DNA of 33,877 nt from a virus, in IMG/VR virus record IMGVR_UViG_3300023109_002863, positions 1 to 33,877 of that record; one strand, written 5' to 3'. The translations under genes and the position numbers were made by a program. The first letter of the stretch is position 1. Every line of letters begins with the position of its first letter. Positions 14,363 to 20,614 of the stretch are shown piece by piece. The notes under the pieces are model-generated. The model saw only the letters and a program-made list of their open reading frames with translations, did no database searches and had not been told where the DNA came from.

Positions 14363-14800
14363 ATGAGACAAAGTAATATTAGTAGAGTTTTAGCAGTTTT
14401 AGCGACTTTAGCAGTAATTTTTTTACTGAAGTATGGTATACAGAGATATATGGATGGGTATCCATCAGGACCTACTGTTAATATTACCGATATATACATG
14501 GATATAGAAAGTACTACCTTCTATAAGGCGAAGCCCTTTAATGAGGGTAATTTATTTACAGGAACTGTAAATACTTTTAACGAAGCAGGTGATTTAAGAG
14601 CAAAAGTAGGGATTAAAGAGGGTCAATTTCACGGCCCTTATACTACTTGGCATGATAATGGTCAAGAGATGATCTCTCTTATATGGAAAAAGGGTACACA
14701 CTTTAAAAACTTTAAAGCATATCATTCCAATGGAGATCGAGTGGAGGGTGGTAACGAACTCGCTGAAAAAGTATTCAATGGTGAGATAGTATTAGAGTAA
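14363..14800 (+). CDS. Membrane-anchored MORN/YwqK-like repeat protein
   Basis: A 145-residue protein. A hydrophobic helix at about 9-24 (VLAVLATLAVIFLLKYG) predicts an N-terminal membrane anchor or uncleaved signal. The rest carries MORN-2/YwqK-type repeats with the pattern G-x-x-x-G plus NG: GNLFTGTVNTFNEAGDL, EGQFHGPYTTWHDNGQ and a weaker third unit ending AYHSNGD. These short beta-hairpin repeats occur in many bacterial surface proteins of unclear function. It has its own TATAAT box and no Shine-Dalgarno. It may act at the host envelope during infection; this is inference. The family call is fairly firm. Confidence 0.75.
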   Translation: MRQSNISRVLAVLATLAVIFLLKYGIQRYMDGYPSGPTVNITDIYMDIESTTFYKAKPFNEGNLFTGTVNTFNEAGDLRAKVGIKEGQFHGPYTTWHDNGQEMISLIWKKGTHFKNFKAYHSNGDRVEGGNELAEKVFNGEIVLE

Positions 14801-14812
14801 TAGGAACTCCGA

Positions 14813-14818
14813 TATAAT
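14813..14818 (+). promoter_or_regulatory. TATAAT box (sigma70-like -10), 6 nt before the start codon
   Basis: TATAAT with a 6-base gap to the ATG at 14825, the same geometry as at 14351. No clear -35 element is seen. It lies in the 24-base gap between the two genes. Confidence 0.5.
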
Positions 14819-14824
14819 AATAGT

Positions 14825-15094
14825 ATGCAAAGTAATATAAATGAAAAATTCGAAAAGACATTTACCTTTAACCTTAAAGATGGAACAACAAAGGTAATGC
14901 AGTTCGATGAATTTGTAAGATGGGCGTGTCTTATCGAGGGAGTTGGTAGAGTTGCTGATAAGCTAGAAGAAAAGGGTGTAGATATGAAGAATAATGATTG
15001 GGTAAAACCTTTAGCTTTTCATAAATATGTTGAAGAAAGATACCCGTCACTTTATCAAGATTTAAAAGTGGAAGCTAAAATGGGTAATATTTAG
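14825..15094 (+). CDS. Small unknown soluble protein
   Basis: An 89-residue soluble, mixed-charge protein (FTFNLKDGTTKVMQFDEFVRW, then a helical region with EEKGVDMKN and a C-terminal helix). No motif is recognised. It ends 32 bases before the convergent glycosyltransferase gene; no clear terminator hairpin separates them. A TATAAT box rather than TAAATA precedes it, grouping it with the MORN protein in a possible earlier expression class. Confidence 0.7.
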   Translation: MQSNINEKFEKTFTFNLKDGTTKVMQFDEFVRWACLIEGVGRVADKLEEKGVDMKNNDWVKPLAFHKYVEERYPSLYQDLKVEAKMGNI

Positions 15095-15126
15095 AGTGTG
15101 TTATCATGCACATGTAAAAGGGTAGA

Positions 15127-15966
15127 TTAATTCTTTATATCTAATTCCTTCTTTACTTCATCAATGTAATCAGTAGAAATAGTGGATTTAAAATTATCTA
15201 TAACCTCATTAATATCCTTACCTATTTCGTTAAAAGCGATCATATAGTTACGGAATCGTTCCTTTAAATCAACACTATAAGGGATGCCATTAGGTCTAGC
15301 AAATCTATGATTCCATCTCAAGAACGGTAGGCATATTGTTTTTTTACCGTTAAGCTTATACTTTTCATGTATATAACCTTCTTCTCCACCAAATCCTCTA
15401 AACTTATTATTAAAACCTGGCCACGAATTCTTCCTACTACTAAATAATCCTAACCCATTACCCGGGATCTCAAACGGCTTGGCATTTCTATCCGTCCCTC
15501 TCTTATCTGTAGCCCATTTTCCCCACATAAATGAATTCCACTTCTTTGCAGAGAAGTCAAAATGTGTGGATATATGTTTTAAATCATCATATAACAGAGG
15601 TCCTTGTAATAAGTTTCCTTTATCGAGTCCCTTATCGTAGTAATTAAGTAACTTTTTAAGTGAACCTGGTTCTAATAGAACGTGACAATCTAAAACTAAT
15701 ACATATTCAGTATCAGCTAGGTCAAATATCTTACGTCTTAAATAAGTACTGCTATAATTTGTAAATTCAACATAAGTTACTGGCTCTGCAATATTATTAA
15801 TATGATTTTTAAGCTCTCTCCCACTAGCGCTCCCGGGATTATTATTTATAACAATAAATTCCACTCTATCCATAACCTCAGAATGATACATTCTTAAAGA
15901 TTGTAACGTAAAAAATGCACCGTCATAATCATCATATACGCATATACCAATAGTTATTTTCTCCAT
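15127..15966 (-). CDS. GT-A glycosyltransferase with a D-x-H motif
   Basis: A 279-residue family-2-like glycosyltransferase. The N-terminus ITIGICVYDDYDGAF and VEFIVINNNPGS are the nucleotide-sugar-binding start of the GT-A fold. The metal-binding motif is VLDCHVLLEPG (Asp93-Cys-His95), a D-x-H variant like that of polypeptide GalNAc-transferases. Later signatures are GFGGEEGYIHEKY (191-203), carrying the likely base Glu, and LRWNHRF (His220). It is the last gene of the minus-strand tail block and has a TAAATA box 5 nt upstream, so it is expressed late and could decorate virion proteins or sugars of the cell surface. The substrate is not visible. Confidence 0.85.
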   Translation of the reverse strand: MEKITIGICVYDDYDGAFFTLQSLRMYHSEVMDRVEFIVINNNPGSASGRELKNHINNIAEPVTYVEFTNYSSTYLRRKIFDLADTEYVLVLDCHVLLEPGSLKKLLNYYDKGLDKGNLLQGPLLYDDLKHISTHFDFSAKKWNSFMWGKWATDKRGTDRNAKPFEIPGNGLGLFSSRKNSWPGFNNKFRGFGGEEGYIHEKYKLNGKKTICLPFLRWNHRFARPNGIPYSVDLKERFRNYMIAFNEIGKDINEVIDNFKSTISTDYIDEVKKELDIKN

Positions 15967-15971
15967 ACAGC

Positions 15972-15977
15972 TATTTA
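15972..15977 (-). promoter_or_regulatory. Late promoter box (TAAATA)
   Basis: TAAATA on the minus strand, 5 nt before the ATG at 15966. It gives the glycosyltransferase its own late start. Confidence 0.6.
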
Positions 15978-15996
15978 CTGGTATCTATTCTAAAAA

Positions 15997-16860
15997 CTAG
16001 GTAGGTATAGCGGTAATATTAGATACTGTAGTAAAGGAAGTATTCGGATTGAATACTAAAGGTGCTGAAGTAATCGTTTGAGTTAAAACTTCGTTAGTTT
16101 CTAGTCCTTCAATATGAACATTTTTAAGAAAAAAGTCTCCAACAGATAATGCTGTGTTTTGTGTAGAAATAGGTGTGCAAAATGAATAACCTACAAATAT
16201 ATTTGTTAAATTATTAAACTCTTTTAGTCTAAATGGTAGTTCAACCGTAGTTAAAGTTTGATATTTTGTATTAATTTTCTTATCTATAGAAATCTTTGTA
16301 CCTAAATTCGCATATCTAACTCTTAAAGTTTGGAATTCATTCGATGTAAGTGAAAATGTCGGAGAAAACGCGGAAAGATGTTCGTAAAGGATAAGATCAT
16401 TAAAATAATCACGAATACACAAGCTGTTTCTTTTAATTTGATGTTCTCCGACGCCGGTTCTACTGTCTCTACCCGATAATCCATATAATCCAGTACTATC
16501 AAATACAACTTTAATAAGCTGACCGCTTAACGTAGTAGAATCTAAAACTAAATTAATTTCACCCTCTGTGGTTATTGAAGATATAGGAGATTGATCTGTA
16601 GTTAATGATGCTTCACCTACAGTTAGCTCTGGATCCGTATCACCTACGTATTGACCTGGTAATGATGACAATTCGCCAGTTAAAGAAGTTAAAAAGGTAC
16701 CAAACGCATACTCATAGTTACTGTTGTATACATTATCACCAGGTAATTTAAACTGTAATGACCATACTATGTCATAATTTGAGTTATAACTTAAATCTTT
16801 CTCTACAAACTGATAGTATCTTGCATCAGATGGTAGAAGGATGTCGGATGGAAAGGCCAT
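15997..16860 (-). CDS. Putative lectin-like (concanavalin-fold) tail protein
   Basis: A 287-residue, strand-rich protein with no signal peptide. The pattern resembles a concanavalin/LamG-like jelly-roll: YDIVWSLQFKLPG, an EGEINLVLDSTTLSGQL strand pair, FQTLRVRYANLGTKISIDKK and NLTNIFVGYSFC. This fold usually binds glycans. I could not match a named family, so the call is by pattern. It sits directly downstream of the fibre genes in the late direction and has the full TATAAATA box 6 nt before the ATG. A role in host-surface recognition or as a virion decoration is likely but inferred. Confidence 0.75.
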   Translation of the reverse strand: MAFPSDILLPSDARYYQFVEKDLSYNSNYDIVWSLQFKLPGDNVYNSNYEYAFGTFLTSLTGELSSLPGQYVGDTDPELTVGEASLTTDQSPISSITTEGEINLVLDSTTLSGQLIKVVFDSTGLYGLSGRDSRTGVGEHQIKRNSLCIRDYFNDLILYEHLSAFSPTFSLTSNEFQTLRVRYANLGTKISIDKKINTKYQTLTTVELPFRLKEFNNLTNIFVGYSFCTPISTQNTALSVGDFFLKNVHIEGLETNEVLTQTITSAPLVFNPNTSFTTVSNITAIPT

Positions 16861-16866
16861 TATACA

Positions 16867-16874
16867 TATTTATA
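16867..16874 (-). promoter_or_regulatory. Full T4 late promoter (TATAAATA)
   Basis: An exact T4 late consensus on the minus strand, 6 nt before the ATG at 16860. Confidence 0.75.
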
Positions 16875-16882
16875 CGGTAAAA

Positions 16883-17041
16883 CTAATTAAACGCATCAAT
16901 TATCTGATCGAGCTTACCTAAAAGATCTTTTACTTTTGCTAATTCATCTAATTCATCTACATTAAATGATAATTTAAGTAGTAATTCTTTTAACAATACA
17001 AAATCTTCGTAATCTAGACCTTCAACTATTAACTCTTCCAT
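16883..17041 (-). CDS. 52-residue helical acidic protein
   Basis: A short gene in the gap between the lectin-like gene and the fibre genes. It starts at ATG 17041 with a TAAATA box 5 nt upstream and ends in TAG at 16883-16885. The product (MEELIVEGLDYEDFVLLKEL..., ending DQIIDAFN) is acidic and Leu-rich, with a heptad-like spacing predicting one or two amphipathic helices. The promoter position and the in-frame start strongly support a real gene. Its place beside fibre genes would suit a fibre-assembly chaperone or a small structural subunit, but there is no sequence proof. Confidence 0.65.
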   Translation of the reverse strand: MEELIVEGLDYEDFVLLKELLLKLSFNVDELDELAKVKDLLGKLDQIIDAFN

Positions 17042-17046
17042 ATAGA

Positions 17047-17052
17047 TATTTA
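17047..17052 (-). promoter_or_regulatory. Late promoter box (TAAATA)
   Basis: GTAAATA on the minus strand, 5 nt before the ATG of the 52-residue gene at 17041. Confidence 0.6.
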
Positions 17053-17058
17053 CAGCAT

Positions 17059-18555
17059 TTAAAGACTATATCCATGAACTTCGATAAGTATAGGGAAATT
17101 ACTCCCATCCCTAGCCAAGTAAATATTATTATTAGCTTTATCTACCCTCGAAGAAAATCCTGCTGTGTGCATATCATGCCTTTTGTTAGGACCTTGATGA
17201 GCACCCATTATAAATTTATTGCTTGTTGAGTTAGGAGATGCGGAGTTATCATATGTATTGTATATAGTAATCTCAATAGTGTTATCACTTGTCATTATTC
17301 CCGGTCTTATCACTCCAAAGATTGCCTTTGCATTTAGTGGTATGTTAATAGCAGCTAAACTAAACGTTTCCCATGAAGTCATACCGTTAGGCAACGTCCG
17401 ATTCACAAGGATTTCAGGTTGATCAAGATAGACTGTTTTATATATGCAATTATCTTCCTTATACCCGGATAATCCTACTTCAAGTGTACCACTTAAAAAT
17501 TCTGTAGCTGTATCTAAGATATCAACCCCGTTTAATGTAGCGGAAAGCGGAGAAGTAAACTTAATTGTAGGAGCTTGTACACTATCTTGGAAGGCTTTAA
17601 TAATAAACGTAGTACCGAATGCTGAGAGGCTACTATTTGCTCCGGAAGTAATAGGGTAAAGTGTAGATAAAAACGGATCATTTACGTCTGTACCGTACAA
17701 TGCCCTATTAGTTAAATTAGGTAAATTGAAGTTATTAACATCACCCCCGTATCTATTACCTATTACAGCTGACAAGTCCGGGTAATTAGCACCAGCTACT
17801 AAAGAACCGTCACATTTTAGCCAACCATAAGGTACAAACTCAGCTCCTGTTACAAACGGTACTATAGTACCTGCAGGTATTTGATTTGCGGTGGTTGTAG
17901 GAACGGTACTAGATATAACTGTAGGCAATCCCCAGGATAATTGATTATTGGTATCTGATATAAGAAGACTATTATTTGTAGATGGAGCTATAGAAGGAAA
18001 ATCGTAATTAACTGAACTAATCTTAAGTTTAGAAGGTAAAGTTAAGTAGCTAGTAGCGTCAACTGTACGCTGTGTAATCTCATCAATATTAATACTACCA
18101 CTTAATGCTATTCTATTACTAGCATCAAGTTCAATGCTATTACCTAACGCGTCTGCAGAAAAATTACCAGCAGATAAAGTACCTATAATAATACGTTGAG
18201 CAGAATCTATTTGTAGCGTCTCGTTACCAGCGCTAACTAGATTTGATATAGTTTCCCAGTCTAAAGCATTAGATCCGTCATTTTGCTTAATACGCTGTAA
18301 TGTATTATTATCATTATCGAAAGCTAAATCATTTATCTCTCCAGTACTGATAGTAATATCAGACCTACTACCTAAAAATTTGTTACCTAATAAATTACCT
18401 CCAACAGTAGTACCGTCTCCTATAAATAAACGCTTAGTATCAGAAGCATATCCTAATTCACCTTCATCTAAGGTAATATTTTTTCTATCTTCGTTAGTAC
18501 CTCTACGTACAAGTAGTTTTAAGAGAGTGTTTTCTAGTATTTCAATTGAAGCCAT
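17059..18555 (-). CDS. Tail-fibre protein with MTD-N-like head and tail-collar domain (paralogue 1)
   Basis: A 498-residue protein. N-terminal residues 16-62 show an attachment module, VRRGTNEDRKNITL followed by GELGY and RLFIGDGTTVGG, a pattern common at the start of phage tail-fibre proteins (major tropism determinant N-like). A strand-rich middle follows. A tail-collar domain begins near residue 228 (GTIVPF, PYGWLKCDGS, IGNRYG, FNLPNLT). The last ~200 residues are a separate strand-rich domain, the likely receptor-contact part. The next gene upstream in the late direction encodes a protein of the same design, so the two are tandem paralogues with different tips. The ATG is preceded by AAAATAAAT, a weak late-box variant. 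Confidence 0.85.
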   Translation of the reverse strand: MASIEILENTLLKLLVRRGTNEDRKNITLDEGELGYASDTKRLFIGDGTTVGGNLLGNKFLGSRSDITISTGEINDLAFDNDNNTLQRIKQNDGSNALDWETISNLVSAGNETLQIDSAQRIIIGTLSAGNFSADALGNSIELDASNRIALSGSINIDEITQRTVDATSYLTLPSKLKISSVNYDFPSIAPSTNNSLLISDTNNQLSWGLPTVISSTVPTTTANQIPAGTIVPFVTGAEFVPYGWLKCDGSLVAGANYPDLSAVIGNRYGGDVNNFNLPNLTNRALYGTDVNDPFLSTLYPITSGANSSLSAFGTTFIIKAFQDSVQAPTIKFTSPLSATLNGVDILDTATEFLSGTLEVGLSGYKEDNCIYKTVYLDQPEILVNRTLPNGMTSWETFSLAAINIPLNAKAIFGVIRPGIMTSDNTIEITIYNTYDNSASPNSTSNKFIMGAHQGPNKRHDMHTAGFSSRVDKANNNIYLARDGSNFPILIEVHGYSL

Positions 18556-18563
18556 GATTTATT

Positions 18564-20003
18564 TTAGTAGTTAAAAATTGGTATTGCATATCTATCAAAT
18601 GTAGCGCCGTTATTTCGGGTACTACCGGATAAAGCTAGTGTTAAAAATCCTGCTGAACTAAGAATTAGTGAATTACCGTCTGAATCAGTAGCTGAGTAGG
18701 TTGTGCCATTATGAGAATAACCTTCTGAAACTTGGTTAGGGGCTCCAGTAAACATTCCAGTTTGTGCAGATGTAAATTTAATTATATAATTAGTAGCAAT
18801 AGCTGATAAGTTAGCTGCAGAAGTATCAGTCTCACTCCCAGTTAAATACCACGTTTGAGAAGTGGTAGGTGTAATTCCGGTACCAAATTGCAATACATTA
18901 CCACCTGTTAAATTAGGCAATCTAAAGGTATTACCCGCAGTACCATAATTTGTACCTATAACTTTATAAAGTTCACTGAAGTCGTCCTTTTCTAAAAAAT
19001 GTCCGTTGCAAAGTAAATACCCTTCTGGCACGTTACCTATAGCTGCAGCATGTGGTAGTATAGCTCCCACGGGTACAAAATCAGCACCTGTTAACGATGT
19101 CGCTGTTAAGCAATCAAAGAACGTAGAATCAGGTATACCATTTGCTACCCCGTAGGTATCTAATACAATTCGAGACATTTCGTATTCTCCAGATACGCTC
19201 TGCACTTTAAGAGATAATTGCTTATTGGTTAAATCAAAACTATCAAAGTTTACACTAGATAAAATATTTTGAATTTGCTTAGTAGTGTTGTTGTATATTA
19301 ACCCCTCTCCGAAAGTGTCATTTCTAAAAGAACTAAAAGCTACTGAACTAGTCGGTGCACCGGCTATTTGTAGCTTGTTGTCCACATCAAACATTAATCC
19401 AGAAGTGTTAGCATCACCTATATCAATCTTTAAAGGAGTACCAGCTCCACCAACTAATCCGCTTGATAAGGCTGTTGTTTTTATTTCTCTTTCACCTACA
19501 GAGCTAGTTTTTAGTGATAATTTAGTCGAGGATAGTTCTAAAAAGTCTGTATTAAAATCTACTGCAATTGAGCTACCATCTCTTACCAAACCACTGCCAA
19601 ATGCAGAATTAGTTATATCATTAGCATCTAAAGAGCTCTGCTTAACAGTTAGTGTATTAGAGGTTGTAAATTCAATATTATCATTGTCTGGTACAGGTCC
19701 AATGTACGACCATCCAGAAAGTGAAGAGTTATATTCGTTTGCAGTAAGAGAGTAAAGTTTTGAGTTAGCGTATCCTATATCTCCAATTTGAGCACCTGCA
19801 ACTGTTCCAAGACCGGATTCTAAATTAAAAATACCAAAGTTTTTATTACCTACAACTTTACCACCTGATAACGAGCCATCACCTACGAACACTCTCTTGG
19901 TATCGATTGTATAACCTAATTCCCCTTGATCTAATACTATTTTCTTACGTTGATCATCAGATCCACGTCTTACTTTTATCTTTACTATTGTAATATCTGG
20001 CAT
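18564..20003 (-). CDS. Tail-fibre protein with MTD-N-like head and tail-collar domain (paralogue 2)
   Basis: A 479-residue protein. Residues 11-57 repeat the attachment module of its neighbour (VRRGSDDQRKKIVL, GELGYTIDT, FVGDGSLSGG). A middle with repeated short Ser/Thr/Leu strands (about 90-280) suggests a trimeric fibre. The collar domain is about 310-375 (VGAILPHAAA, PEGYLLCNGH, GTNYG, FRLPNLTGG). The C-terminus is a Ser/Gly-rich tip unlike that of paralogue 1. The 8-base gap to the next gene and the lack of a clear TAAATA box suggest co-transcription with the short collar protein upstream. Fibre identity is well supported; the receptor is unknown. Confidence 0.85.
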   Translation of the reverse strand: MPDITIVKIKVRRGSDDQRKKIVLDQGELGYTIDTKRVFVGDGSLSGGKVVGNKNFGIFNLESGLGTVAGAQIGDIGYANSKLYSLTANEYNSSLSGWSYIGPVPDNDNIEFTTSNTLTVKQSSLDANDITNSAFGSGLVRDGSSIAVDFNTDFLELSSTKLSLKTSSVGEREIKTTALSSGLVGGAGTPLKIDIGDANTSGLMFDVDNKLQIAGAPTSSVAFSSFRNDTFGEGLIYNNTTKQIQNILSSVNFDSFDLTNKQLSLKVQSVSGEYEMSRIVLDTYGVANGIPDSTFFDCLTATSLTGADFVPVGAILPHAAAIGNVPEGYLLCNGHFLEKDDFSELYKVIGTNYGTAGNTFRLPNLTGGNVLQFGTGITPTTSQTWYLTGSETDTSAANLSAIATNYIIKFTSAQTGMFTGAPNQVSEGYSHNGTTYSATDSDGNSLILSSAGFLTLALSGSTRNNGATFDRYAIPIFNY

Positions 20004-20015
20004 TGTTTTAAATTG

Positions 20016-20600
20016 TTAAGCTGATCTCCTCCAAACGTAAAGACCAAATGCTGGAGGAGTATTGTGGAATGGTTGTCCGCCCCCAACCACAGAGGATGTA
20101 ATTGAAATAGCACCTCTAGCATTTCCTTCCCGTCCAACTCTATGCGAATTATTGGCAACTACATCGGTTTGATCTTTATTATCTACAATGGTCTCATGTG
20201 AATGCGCCGGCATCTCTTCGATTGTCAAAGTGTGATCATACTCACCTTCTGCATCTGTATCACCTTCAGTTACAGTGTGAGTTGCACCGTTAATGTCACT
20301 ACCAGTACCTACCCCAGCAATAAATTTACCTTCTGATATTAAAACCCAAGTTGTATTAGAGATTCTAGTACCCGGATTGACATTATCAGCTGTAAAAAGT
20401 ATAGAGTTTATAGGAAAAAAGGTATCTAACGAAATATCTATACCTTTAACAACAACTTTTTCTGTGGATATCTCTAGTGGAGACTTATTACCTAGACCAT
20501 CATAAACATTATCTAATGTATCGGTAAGATTACTACCACTTAAATGAAGAAGGGATGTATACCTATCTGAGATAAATTGATTTTCTAAACTCGCCGACAT
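20016..20600 (-). CDS. Short tail-collar/fibre protein (gp10/gp12-like C-terminus)
   Basis: A 194-residue protein with the phage collar signature: NTTWVLISEGKFIAGVG, HTLTIEEMPAHSHE and the closing GGGQPFHNTPPAFGLYVWRR. The paired His of MPAHSH and the ending are characteristic of T4-type short-fibre and baseplate collar proteins, where they bind metal in a trimer. The N-terminus (ENQFISDRYTSLLHLSG) probably contacts the baseplate. An exact TATAAATA lies 6 nt upstream, so it heads the fibre transcript (20600 to 17059). The family is strong; the exact T4 equivalent cannot be assigned. Confidence 0.85.
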   Translation of the reverse strand: MSASLENQFISDRYTSLLHLSGSNLTDTLDNVYDGLGNKSPLEISTEKVVVKGIDISLDTFFPINSILFTADNVNPGTRISNTTWVLISEGKFIAGVGTGSDINGATHTVTEGDTDAEGEYDHTLTIEEMPAHSHETIVDNKDQTDVVANNSHRVGREGNARGAISITSSVVGGGQPFHNTPPAFGLYVWRRSA

Positions 20601-20606
20601 ATAATA

Positions 20607-20614
20607 TATTTATA
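20607..20614 (-). promoter_or_regulatory. Full T4 late promoter (TATAAATA)
   Basis: An exact TATAAATA on the minus strand, 6 nt before the ATG at 20600. It lies across the end of the preceding gene. Confidence 0.75.

Noticed and set aside
15095-15126. Possible terminator between convergent genes
   Set aside because: Only a 4-bp stem (tgtg/caca) with an 8-base loop and no T-run; too weak to call.
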